This document shows positions 12,086-22,665 of a stretch of 64,000 nt of DNA, piece after piece. The first letter of the stretch is position 1; every line of letters begins with the position of its first letter. The notes under the pieces were generated by a model. That model made no database searches and had not been told where the DNA came from. It saw nothing but the letters and a program-made list of their open reading frames with translations. Source of the stretch: Amylostereum areolatum (lineage: Eukaryota; Basidiomycota; Agaricomycetes; Russulales; Stereaceae); contig SAXG01000096.1 of the NCBI GenBank assembly GCA_012932865.1, positions 1-64,000 on the forward strand, in the 5' to 3' direction. A program made the position numbers and the translations under genes.

Positions 12086-13120
12086 ATTGATTAGCCTGCA
12101 ATGACGATCGTCCTCACTCCCTACTGGTCCAATGATAGCACATTACCTCCCCTCCTCCCCTTCCTCGAGGTTCCCTTCCCGCCGCCTTCAACAGTCCTAT
12201 TCATGCCGCACGATACCTCTCTCAGCTTCGATTAGCTTCGATTCAAAGACGAGAACATCGAGAGGTAAATCTACATCTCGCAGCTCAATTAATTCACGCC
12301 GACAAGAACATATTCTATCGCCTCTGCCTGGAGAACCTGTATGTGCGTTCTCCGCTTTCTGACTCATCGTCCGCGCGGACCGACCTACCGTCTGTTTAGG
12401 AGCTCGTCCTGGTCGTCCACTGGCACATTGGGGGATGTTGGCGTTACCGGCATGCCGAGTTCTATAGGCAAACTCTGGTTGCATGTTGCTGGGTGGGGGT
12501 ATGTCCTGTCGTTCGCTCGTTCCTACACAACTTTTCTGACGTCGGAGAGTGCGCACGCAGCATCCGCACGTCGTCCACCATTCCCATCTGCCCCGACCTG
12601 GAAACGAACACGCAAGAATCCTGGACAATCCTCTTGACGGAGCTCATGGAGGACACCATGTATGAGATGTCGGAGACCTTCCCCAAGCTCCTCGTACAGT
12701 CTAAGGCAACGTATTCTTCTGCTTAATTCTTGATGGCTCTTCGCTAACGCTGGCTCTTTCTCTAGGACTTCTCCACCGACCATGCCTTCCTCTACTTCGA
12801 CACCTTCCCTTACCTCGATTCCGCGCATTCCGAGTGCACGGGCGACGAGTTGTTTGGGAAGCTCATCGCGCCGAACATACGCATCATGCTCCTCTCGGAC
12901 GTTTACAGTACTGTGGGGTTTGCGCATGGCCGGCTGTCGGCGAGCCTTCTCCAGGCGATAGTCGGCAAAAGTGGGCCCGACGTCCTCCCGAACTTAGGCG
13001 CGCCCTGCATCGCGCATGCATCGGGGAAAACATCCAGCTCAAATCAACTCTACCTCCCCCGCAAGCGACGTTCCCGCCAATCTGTCGGAGATGCCAACTG
13101 TAGTCTCCTTGGATCGGTCT
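11706..13120 (+). pseudogene. Unknown intron-containing locus, probably degenerate
   Basis: Coding-like pieces occur in order but I could not join them into one clean frame. A piece at 11706-11870 carries a membrane helix (AAVASVVSGAVALFLAIVG). Another around 12495-12693 reads ELMEDTMYEMSETFPKLL. After an intron at 12694-12765 a piece at 12766-13120 reads DFSTDHAFLYFDTFPYLD and NIRIMLLSDVYSTVGFAHG. The last two join in phase 0. Between the membrane piece and 12495 the best frame has stops, so either more introns exist than I can see or the gene is broken. I do not recognise the family. The 5' part is duplicated near 18.4-18.9 kb in a more decayed form. Confidence 0.35.
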
Positions 13121-13614
13121 TCTGTGTCCCTTCCTGAAGAGCCGTCCACGACGAATGGCGTACAACATGGAGCTGTGACGCCAAGCGGGACACCTGCTGA
13201 AGGCGATAGGTGGACAAGAGAATAACCAAGACTGGTCCCAGGACATTGAGCCACCTTGTGACCCAGATCCCAAGTGCTTCGACGCCCTTTTTCCAAGGTA
13301 ACTTTGCAGTTTCTGATGTCTCTCCCTCCACTGAGCGTCTTTCGCTCTTAAGCTATCGTGACGCTTTCCTCGATACGCCGTCATACTGATGGCGCTCAGA
13401 AACAGAATATCAAGGACTTGCCGGTGTCTTGTTGAATCATCTTCAACCGGTGCGGTAAGTCTGCTGATGAAAATCGTAGTTTCAGCCATTGATTTGTGTT
13501 TTAGATGACAGCATGGCCATGATCCAATACACGGGCTTGCTCGGGCTTGTCACGACCTTCATGGTGGATGGTGAGCACACACGTATGTCTTATGCAACCC
13601 CCCTTGACACATGG

Positions 13615-14289
13615 TTCGATGCAGACTTCTAGCCCTTGTGTTGAACGAGGCGCCTACATCATTCGCGCCTGTCATTGCCGGGGAATTAATGGACGTGCTT
13701 TTGGCCCTTCTCCTATCTCACCCGTTGAGTGCAGAGGCTGACCTCCCCGTCGTTCCCAAATGGCTGGCTGCATCGTTGCTCGTGTCCGAAGCATTGTTAA
13801 CGATGGGAGACGACATCTGTCCGATCACGTTGTCGAAGGAGGGCGACGCCGTCGACTCTCAAGAAATCTTCGTCGGTCCCCACTACCCCGAAGCTCGCAC
13901 CGTCCTTTTTGATTTCTGCATGCGTCTTCTCGCTCTCCCAGGCTTGCCCAGAGACGACTTACTTTCATCACTCCGCCTTCTCGTAATCATCACCCGAGAT
14001 CACTCCATGGCCCTCAAGTTCGTGAAGCGTGGCGGCGTCCAGCTTCTGTTCCACATCCTTCGCCATGTTATAGAGGATCCCTCCACGGTGCGCTCCATCA
14101 TGCGTCAAGAAGTCCAGCGGTTCCTCTCCCACCCACACTCCCGAGTCGTAGATGTGCCAACGTATGTCCGCGCGAGCAACGCACGCGCTTTACGCGACTC
14201 GAAGGTCTTCCTCGAGGTCACGGACTCTCTCGCAAGACTCGATCGGCCATTCTCTGTCCCTAACCACATCATGCCCAAGGACGATGTCG
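13615..14289 (+). pseudogene. TOM1: TOM1 (HUWE1-type E3 ubiquitin ligase) fragment, copy 1
   Basis: An internal piece of a giant HECT-type ubiquitin ligase, nearly identical to 33507-34235. I count three base substitutions and one 54-nt in-frame deletion at about 14050. The deletion removes the Gly-rich segment between GGVQLLF and ILRHVIEDP. The encoded armadillo-like helices (LLVIITRDHSMALKFVKRGG, EDPSTVRSIMRQEVQRFL) match the conserved N-terminal solenoid of the TOM1/HUWE1 family. There is no HECT domain, start or stop of its own: the left edge joins unrelated sequence at 13614, and the right edge, within ..ACGATGTCG, joins the WD40-tail repeat at 14290. It cannot encode a working ligase. 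The high identity says the duplication is recent relative to the decay seen around it. Confidence 0.85.
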
Positions 14290-14540
14290 GGAGGTCCGCA
14301 GGAGGGTTTGGCTATCCAGTGACGGATGCACGCAGAGGTGTTGATCATGACGACGCGGGCACATAGAATGTGGCTCTTAGAGATGTACTTATTGGGCATT
14401 CCGACAAGATGTAACATTTATTCATAGGCAATGGGGTACACGACAATAGACAGCGTCAATTGTACACGATGAAAATATACCTCCTGGTTCCAAGGCGCGG
14501 ACTCATGGGAGCCGGGCTCTGCTAGAGGACGGGCGAGATC
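14290..14540 (+). repeat. Dispersed repeat, copy 2 (WD40 3'-end relative)
   Basis: Partner of 10690-10945. It begins exactly where TOM1 homology ends, so this locus is a chimera of a TOM1 piece and the tail of a WD40-gene relative. Confidence 0.75.
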
Positions 14541-15882
14541 GCCAGCACGTTGATGGCGGATGATTCGACTTCGATGGTATTGAGGTGGAGAGGCATTGTG
14601 TACACGAAAGCGGACAGAAAGAAACAAAGGACAGGGATGTTGGCTTAAACGTGACTAGTCTAACGTGTGGGTCATGGGGATGCTGATTCAGCTGTGGGTC
14701 CTTGTAGGTGCTTCCGCCTCTGCCGAACCCGTACTTATTAACTCCGTAGAAAGATTTCCTGTCATGGTGGTCAAGTCGTATAATAATTCGTCACAGACGC
14801 GTAGAGTTCACCTTGAAACAAAATCCTCCGACTGTGACGGACGCACGGAGCTTCTCTCTACCGATCTATCCCTACAGCCTTGATCGTCCACTTCGACCTG
14901 TACGCGGGGCGGCGGATTAGCGGCGAGTTCTTTCCGTACATCTATGAGGGTCCCGGCTGCTCTCCACCCTGTTCAATCGTTCTCTCCGCACTCCTTCTTC
15001 TCCGCCCGCGCGACGCGTGACAACGACGTTAGAGACCCGCGGCGCACCTATCTGTTCTGCTATGCACCTCGTCGTTTTATTTTGGTTCGTCGGGGGAGTT
15101 GCACTTTCTGAATATGGGACGTGCATGGATTCAAAATGACCAATGGCGGCGTGCCGATGACTCACCTAACTCTAGCGACAAGTCAGGTCAGTAGAGCCTG
15201 GTTATCTCTGGAGACCCAACCAAGTCGCTGGGGATACGGCGCCGTGCGCCATGTCTTCGGTTTTATCTCTCCTCCCATCTATGACCGTCAGGGAACGGTA
15301 CCGCATGCGAGGCGAGGGACAGGGGGAGAGGGGGAAGATGCATCCTCAATAGAGAAACAGAAAATGAGAAAATTGCGGGGTGGTGATCGCTGCCAGTAGG
15401 CTTGGAGGAGTTCTTGCTTCCGCGTCTGAAACAGTTTATTGTCAATATACCTATCTATATGTGAAACTATGTAAGTCCTTGCCTTAGAAGCTTGTCGCAG
15501 CACCGGTGGCAAAGAGAGCGGGATCTCGACTAATGAGATACACGCGGGGACAGCGTGTCGAGATGTGGAACGATTAATCGCGCATGGCGTGACATGAAGC
15601 ACGAGTCGAATCGGACGGGCACGTCGAGGTCGCTTGGCATGATCAGAGTCGTCCTCGTGTCGGTCACCGGTTGGAAGATAAGTGAACGTAAAGATGATTG
15701 AACGATGATTGAACGGGATCGAGCAATGATTGAACGGAGGGGATCGAGCAGAATTCCACCGAGGAAGAAGACGTAAATAATGTGACGAGCAACGTAGATT
15801 CGGCGTAAAATGCATACAACTCGAAGATGCGGAAGCAAGAGGTAAGGATGGATAACCTACAGCCCACAACAGAATATTGATG
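14541..15882. other. Intergenic, no supported gene
   Basis: No convincing coding frame. At about 15690-15745 there is a short imperfect tandem array built on ATGATTGAACG and GGATCGAGCA. The open frame of the BTB gene continues into this stretch but the gene itself stops at 15883. Confidence 0.45.
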
Positions 15883-16925
15883 TCAGGTCTGGTGAGAAAC
15901 AACAGTCGTTGGGTCACCGAAAGGCACCTGTAAGAGCACGCAGTCAGCACCGATGTTACAGCCTCTTTACAACCACGCAATATACTCACAGACTTTATCG
16001 CCGACAAGACACCTGCATGTAACTTTGGATAAAGCACCGAAAGATCCACGGGGGCTCCCATTCGGCAGACATCGCAACATACGACCATCTTCTTCCGCCA
16101 CCTTTTGAGACCCTCCGGAGATGGGTGCATCCGCAGGATATCGGCCGTCGTTTCCACGAGGTCCCATATCTGTCTTTTCCCCCACCACTGAACATTCGAA
16201 GATGCACGGAGCCAGTTGGGGTGGGCTATGATGCATGCCTGGCAGTGGCCGTGCGGAGGATCTCCGCGGAAGAGAGAGCCGGCCACGGGATGTAACCAGT
16301 TCGGAGATTTCACAGCACGAGCGGCGGCGTCTCCGCAACGGATATGGTATTGGACCAAACACTGGTGGTATTGTCGGGTAGGGAGGTAGGGGTGGAGGAG
16401 AAGATTGCAAAGAGGGAAAAAAAGGGACTGTCGCATCGCAAGATGTACGACGGGGAGAATGTGGTAGTCTGTCGCGATATGGAACGCGGGGAGAAGATCG
16501 CGATGAACGAGCACCCGTAGCCCGGCTTCCGCGGCCTCCTTCAGCGCTGGGATGCCATACAGGCCATTCATCATCAAAGCGGACAGTATGTCGCCCTTCG
16601 TCCGGATCACAGGATTACAGCCGGGGTAAATGAAGCGCAGGGCTAGGTTCAGGGAGAGGGAGAGGACGGGGACGGGGGTTACCGGTAGTCCACGAAACTG
16701 CTCGCAACCGGACAGTGCGACCCCAACTTCACCGAGCGCGGGGCTTGTATGACGTAGAGTGTCGGTGTGGACGTAGAAGTATACATCATCGGTCGACTTG
16801 AGGATGGCATTGGGAGTCGGAGCTAGGCTGGCACTGGCGCCATCGAAGGGCTTTGGCGCGATTTTGACATCCGGGACAGGGCGAAGCCTGGGAGTTGGCG
16901 GTGGCGACTCGGAGTGCAAGGACAT
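15883..16925 (-). CDS. BTB/POZ domain protein (326 aa)
   Basis: Two exons on the minus strand: 16925-15990 and 15927-15883, with a 62-nt intron; the sum is 327 codons including the stop. Residues about 40-150 carry a BTB fold of the kind expanded in mushrooms: DVYFYVHTDTLRHTSPAL corresponds to the usual F.VHK.IL...SP.F helix, followed by GLPVTPVPVLSLSLNLALRF and ALKEAAEAGLRVLVHRDLL. After it comes the typical C-terminal region with CGDAAARAV, Cys/His-rich CQACIIAHPNWL, and CCDVCRMGAPVDLSVL. BTB domains mediate dimerisation and often serve as adaptors for cullin ubiquitin ligases; the substrate here is unknown. Reading on without splicing gives a 545-residue frame, but the spliced form ending at 15883 has good splice sites. 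Confidence 0.75.
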
Positions 16926-18422
16926 TGAGAGTGGGACAGATGAGAGAACTCTCGGGCGAGAAAGGCGAGAAGGCGGATTAGGACCATCGATGGGCTCTTA
17001 TACTTCTCGACACGCGGTCGAGCGATCAATCGAGACCGTGTCGAGAGGGTGGAAAGGAGAAGGGCGTCCCGGGCCTGACTTTGGCCTCACGTGTTGACCG
17101 CGATGTCCGTTTGGTCCGTCCAAAAAGCAATGTCGAACATGCCTCGAAGTCTGCGATAAGCGAAGGTGAGCCAACGAGTGCGAAGAAAAAGAAGTTGACC
17201 ATGAAGACACTTCTGGTGTATACTTTGAACATAGAATATAGATCCACGGAGCGCGGTGCTTTTAATTTCTTAGCAATCTGACTGGGGTGCTGCTCGAGCT
17301 CGAGGTTCTGCATGGGCGTCGAAAATCCTACGTCAGAGAAGCTGTCGTGAATGAGCGGAACGGGAGTGAAAAATACGAAACCGATGCCGTCGTTCTGCTT
17401 TATGGCCGTGAGGATCTGAAGGGCGTCGTAGGGCAATGAACAAGCTTGAAGAGAAGCTTGAAATGGAAAGTCCCTACATAGCGCGGAAGAAATTGTGGTA
17501 GAATGAAATGTTTGAGAATCGAGTTACTAGCGATGATGCGAGTGACCTGCAAACAAATAGGTAGCTGGACCGGCGAATGATTAATGGGTACTTACAAGGG
17601 AAGCAAACGCGGTTTTGAGGGCAGATCCAAAACATGAGGAAGGCGTGAGAGTTTTTGGATCCCCATCTTAATCTAGGTGTACATCCGCTGCTGGACTCTC
17701 TACCTCGTCCTTCCTCCCAAGTTCTCTCCCTTGCCGCACTCTGTCCTATTTCATGCCGATCTGTACCTTCCAGAAACATTGCAACGGATGCAGACGTCTC
17801 CCCACGGCTCGCGCGTGACGCGTCGCCGAGTTGGTCAACGCGCCTTGATTTTCAACCGTTCTGTCTTCCAACAAGTTCTCCCCCACCATAGACGCGACAG
17901 GTCCCGCGTCACCCAACCGTTAGGATACCCATGGCACGCAGATACAACACTCGCTGAAGAGGCTTCTCAAGGGGATCATTTCGTGGATACCGGCTCATTT
18001 CGAGGAGGACGCGGGCGTGGACGAGGTCTAGGAGGCTCGAATAACATAGAAGCTATGCTTTCCAAGGACGACGAGGGCACTCAGCTCGCGGAGAGATTCG
18101 AACAGATCTAGTTGAACGAGGATATAGATGAGAAGTTGGTTTGCTGGCGTGCAGGAAGGGGCGAAGAAGGGGGGCTGGTCGATCAACTTGCATCCGGTGC
18201 GTTCTCGCATTTTGTCATTGCGTTCGATCGCGTCGGTCGACCGGAAAAGTTGGAGCTCTGGTGCGGTTCAACGCAGTGGACGACGCGTCGGATTTGCTGT
18301 TTGCATATACGACGACTTCGAGGTTTCTGACGACTTTTTTTCTGACAGACTATCGTAGATTCATAAAGGACTCTTACTGGCCTGACGGAAATGGAACCAT
18401 ACTTCTAGATATGATGTGCAGG
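16926..18422. other. Intergenic, no supported gene
   Basis: Several short coding-like frames occur. On the minus strand about 17026-17436 includes IGFVFFTPVPLIHDSF. On the plus strand about 17680-18110 ends in an RGGRGRGRGLGG stretch. None gives a recognisable domain or a convincing exon chain. Confidence 0.4.
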
Positions 18423-18915
18423 GTCCGCTTTACGAAACCACCTCCAATCACAAACGTGTGGATGTCGACGAGCACAGCAGGGACGTGTCCATGTCCGACC
18501 AAAGAGGGGTCACACGTACGCCTCTCCGTATTCTGCGCTGCTCTTCTCTCACGCGCTGGTCTCAGGTAGAATCAGAGATCTTGTAGTACATAATCAATAA
18601 CTACGAAGATTTCCTTTGCAATGCGTTCAAGCGCGAAAATTTTGATCTTCATATGCGTCTACTCCTCTCTTACCCCCGTCTGCGTTCAGTGTATCTATTG
18701 TAACTCCCACAGGTATCCATATATATAGATAACTCAGCCTATTTAGACTCCCGACGTCGAGAAACCCTTGGCTCATAGGCTCGGGCGCTTCCCTTTGACA
18801 AGCCCCCGCATTCACATCCAAGCGTTCTACCCAGGTACGTGGTCCCCATTGCCGGCGGGCTGTGTGTCTTCAACAATGCAGCATCTTCTCCAGTTCTACA
18901 ACGATAGTCACGCGA
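18423..18915 (+). repeat. Dispersed duplication, copy 2 (partner at 11540)
   Basis: Same order of blocks as 11540-12085 but more degraded: the membrane-helix exon seen at 11706 is missing here, while the flanking AAGCGTTCTACCCAGGTACG block and ACGTGGTCCCCATTGCCGG are preserved. Confidence 0.7.
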
Positions 18916-19184
18916 TATTTATGAAGCAATAGGAGGAGTGCTGGGACGATAAACTTGAACCGCGCGGGGTTTTCCGCGGGCGCGAGGCGTACCCCCCGGA
19001 AGACCATGTTCTTCATCGAGAGGCCGAGCAGGGACAATTCAACATTCGGTACGGTTATCACCGCAAATGCTCCAAGGACGCTGGGATCTACTGACGCGTT
19101 CGTCGGAGGAGCAAAAGACGAGCTTTTCGGCATACGAGAAGAACATCTATATCGTACACTGATTTGTGCGAGGAGCTCGCCGCG

Positions 19185-21530
19185 AACAGGCAAAAGACCG
19201 ACAGTAAGCCCTCTTCCCGTACACCCTTGGCCGGATCTATTTATCCACTGTATAGGCAACGAGTTCTTGATCAACCTCATCAATTCTCCTGGTCATGTCG
19301 ACTTCTCCTCTGAAGTCACAGCCGGCTTTGTGTCACGAATGATGCTCTCGTGGTCGTCGATCGTATCGAGGGTGTCTGTGTGCAGACCGAGACCGTCGGA
19401 CACTTCAGCAGGCGCTTGGTGAACGCATCAAGCCTGTCGTCATCGTCAACAAGGACGACCACGCCCTTCTCGAACTTCAGGCGCGTGGGAGGATGGGGTT
19501 AAGGATAGGAACGTTGGAGTCATTGGTAACGTCTGTGCTCCCCTTTCGTGCAAGCTGGAAAAAGAGCTGAAGAATTCGCAGGGATCTCAGGAATACAGAC
19601 GGTGGACGCTATCCACCCGAAGGTGAAGACGCTCGTCAATTACGCAAGGAGGGAAACATGGATCGCAACAACAATTTTTGGGGAGAATTTGACCAAGCTT
19701 CTTGGACGAGAGCCGGGCGATACGAACAGTACGTTTTACTCCTAAAGTGCCTAAACCTCGTTAAGCTCGTCTGCAGTGAGTTTCACAGAAGAGGAGCAGA
19801 AAGCATTCAGCGACCCGGAGAAGTTCAGACGGTTCAGACACGCGCTGGAAGGCGAGCTCAACGTAAGCGCGTGATGCGATGGTTGTTTGTCTTACTTACT
19901 TTACCCCCGATCACATTACCAGAGCATCCATTCGCTCTCCATTCGAGGGTCTGAAGTGCAGAAGGCCACCAAGGCGGCATTTGAGGAGGACATGAAGAAG
20001 AAGATGGCAGGAAAGCCTGGCTTGGCCGAGAAAAGTTCGTCGCTGTCCCCTAATGTATTACTCAATTTTCAATAACGCCTGATCCACGCACCTTAGTGAT
20101 GCCAAAATGGTCCGTCTTCTGTCGCCGCCTCACCCCTGGTCCTGGGTATCTCGAAGCGCTCTGTGAGCCGAACGTATGTCTTTTAGGCCCCACATATGTT
20201 ATTGCAGTGCTGAATGATTTGTGTTTTACCAGTCGACATTCGAGACAACGCCCATCAAGCGCGTCACACGCACGGGCGTTGAGCTCGTCGACGGACGCCA
20301 TAACGATCTGGACGTTCTCGTGTGCGCCACCGGCTTCGACGTGACGTACCACTACCCGTTCGACGTGGTCGGGAAGGGCGGTCAGAAGCTGAACGACAGG
20401 TGGACACCGTACGCCGAGGCGTACATGTCAATGGCCGTAGACGGCTTCCCAAATCTTCTTCGCGTACGGTCCTAACTCGGGCCTCAACTCTGGTTCGATC
20501 CTCGTCATCATCGAGAAGCAGGCCTCAGGTATCAAAAGAGTATCTCTACCAATCCTTCCAAAGGGCGATCGAGTTCGTTGACGTTATTATCTCCACCTAC
20601 CTCGACGAGGCCCTCGGGGATGTCCAGGTGTACCCCGAAAAGGATACCGTCGCCTTTGGTCCCAGTCTTCAAATATGATGGCCAAGCTTTGGGGAGACTT
20701 CTTCTTCAACCCTTTTAGCCGCAAATGGAGTTCGAGGGGCAGAGACGTTGACGGCAAGACGCTCGAGCGTGCCTCTAGCTAGTTCATCCTCGACCCGACC
20801 TCCGAAATTTCTGAGGCCGTCAAGCACTTTCATAAGGACACGGTCTTCCCCATGCTCGAGAAGCTCGAAGTCAAGCTTACCCAGGACGAGTATGCGCTCG
20901 AGGGCAGTACACTACTCGAGGTCATCATGCGCAAGTTCCTCCCCGACCGGCGACTCCCTCCTGGAGTGATTGTCATCAACCTTTCCTCTCCTGCTAATGC
21001 TCAGTGTTACCATATCGAGGCCCTTTACGAGGGTCATACGGACAATGAGTCCATCGTTGGTATCCGTGATTGTGACCCTAAGGCCCCCCTCGTCCTCTAC
21101 GTATCCAAGATGGTGCTATCCAAGATGGTGCCCACTTCCGACAAGGGCCGTGTCTACACTTTCGGCCGTCTTCGGCTCCAAGTTTCACATCCAGGATCCC
21201 AGCTATGTTCCCAGCAAGAAGGACAAAACTCTTCGTGAAGTCTTTCCAGCACACCGTGCTCATGGTGCCAGCGACATCCCTGGACTCGTCGATGTCGACC
21301 CGTTATTGCTCAAGACCGGTACCCTCACCACGTCTGAGATGACGTACAACACAAACGTCATGAAGTTCTCCGTCTTCCCGTCATCCAGGTCGCTGTTGAG
21401 TTTAAGAACGCTGCGGATTTTCCCAAACTTGTTCAAGATCTCATCGTTCTCTGTACCCTTTTTTGTGAAATCTAAACACTATGATGTACGTTCCTCGCCA
21501 TCGTCGCTTTGAATTCGGATACTGATCAGT
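19185..21530 (+). pseudogene. EFT2: Elongation factor 2 pseudogene A (interrupted)
   Basis: EF2 is the GTPase that drives translocation on the eukaryotic ribosome. Homology begins near 19185 (AAAAGACCGAC, the KQKTDG region), crosses an intron ending at 19255, then reads LINLINSPGHVDFSSEVTA, the G3 (DxPGH) region with D changed to N. It continues through VCVQTETV to the KPVV.IVNK region and stops at 19482. After a 1044-nt insertion EF2 resumes at 20527 with [20 protein letters not shown] and runs through domain II (PKAPLVLYVSKMV, LLLKTGTLTTSEMT) to about 21490. Stops and frameshifts break it, and the MVP of KMVP is part of a duplicated 15-nt unit (KMVLSKMVP). The N-terminus and domains III-V are absent. 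It retains intron positions, so it is a DNA-level copy. Confidence 0.85.
19483..20526 (+). pseudogene. Flavin monooxygenase (Baeyer-Villiger type) fragment inside EF2 copy A
   Basis: The C-terminal two thirds of a FAD- and NADPH-dependent monooxygenase. Readable pieces in order: GISGIQTVDAIHPKVKTLVN (remnant of the NADPH-binding GxGxxG loop), AFSDPEKFRRFRHALEGEL, RGSEVQKATKAAFEEDMKKK, then [39 protein letters not shown] and [14 protein letters not shown], which is the ATG motif of this family. It ends with [20 protein letters not shown]. Introns remain between pieces. The FAD-binding N-terminus is missing and frames change, so it is dead. Its borders fall at CTTCAG on the left and CCTCAG on the right, exactly between the Leu-Gln and Val-Ser-Lys-Glu codons of EF2. 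Confidence 0.8.
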
Positions 21531-21537
21531 TCCATCG

Positions 21538-22665
21538 ACAGTAACTTCACCACAAGTTCGTAGTTTTTTCTCTGGCTGTTTCGAGGCGATCATGCTCAAC
21601 GTTTCCGATGATTAGACCAGCTCCGTGGTCTCCTGGACAAGCACACCAACATTCGTAACACGAGTGCTGTAGCCACGGTGCGTCTCCTCCTCCCCTTTCC
21701 TCTTACTGATGACTAACGACTACTGTCTCCAGTCGACCACGGAAAGTCCACCCTCGCCGACTCTTTGGTGTCCAAGGCCAGTATCATTGCCTCCGCCAAG
21801 GCTGACGACATGCGTTTCACCGACACAAGAGACAACGAAAATGAGCGTGGTCTCACCATCAAGTCTACCATCATTTCCGTGTCCTTTGAGATCGACAAGG
21901 AGGACCTCCCCTCAATCAAGCAAAAGACCGATGGTACGCTCTCTTTCCTTCTTTACCAACGTCTTATTCACGCATTCACTGTACAGACAAGGAGTTCTTG
22001 CGATTTCTCCTCCAAATTCACAGCCGCTCTTCGTGTCACGAATGAAGCTCTCGTGGTCGTCGATCGTATCAAGGGCGTCTGCGTGCAGCCCGAGACCGTC
22101 CTCCGGCAGGAGCTTGGTGAACGCATCAAGCCCGTCGTCATCATCAACAAGGTTGACCGTGTCCTTATCGAACTTTATGTATCAAAAGAGGACCTCTACC
22201 GATCCTTCCAAAGGACGATCGAGTCTGTCAACGTTATCATCTCCACCTATCTCGACGAGGCTCTCGGGGATGTCCAAGTCTACCCCGAAAGGGACACCGT
22301 CGCCTTCGGTTCCGGACTTCCTTTACTCTGCGTCAATTTGCCGCTCGCTACACCAAGAAATTCGGCATCGACAAGGAAAAGATGATGGTCAAGCTTAAGA
22401 TAACGTCTTCAACCCCGCTACCCGCAAGTGGGCTTCCAAGGGCAACGATGCCGACGGCGCTTAGGTCTTCCCCATGCTCGAGAAGCTCGAAGTCAAGCTT
22501 ACTCAGGACAAGCGTTGGCTCGAGGGCAAGATGCTCCTCAAGGTCTTCATGCGAAGCTTTGACTCGTCTCGACCTTGCCGCACACTACGGAGACAGCGGT
22601 CTTGTCGGCGGTATCTCCAACCTCCTTTTTTTCAGTCTGACACTCAGCGGGCGAAGTAGTACTCT
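21538..22665 (+). pseudogene. EFT2: Elongation factor 2 pseudogene B (tandem copy)
   Basis: Starts with the EF2 N-terminus (VNFTT, intron, QLRGLLDKHTNIRNTS, intron ending at 21732, [19 protein letters not shown]). It continues with [20 protein letters not shown] and IKQKTDG, then an intron, [29 protein letters not shown], and [20 protein letters not shown]. At the splice joining GCCACG to TCGACC one base appears to be missing compared with the AHVDHGKST motif, which would shift the frame. Near 22460 it jumps to MLEKLEVKLTQD, losing about 30 family residues, and then decays. It lies about 10-50 bp after copy A in the same orientation. The shared intron positions carry unrelated intron sequence, so the copies diverged long ago or have different origins. 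Confidence 0.85.

Noticed and set aside
13611..14366. 251-codon open frame as an intact gene
   Set aside because: It is a slice of TOM1 with no start or domain ends of its own, joined to unrelated sequence at both sides.
15288..15882. Extension of the BTB frame to 545 codons
   Set aside because: The frame stays open by chance. The homologous part ends near residue 311, and a good 62-nt intron leads to a stop at 15883.
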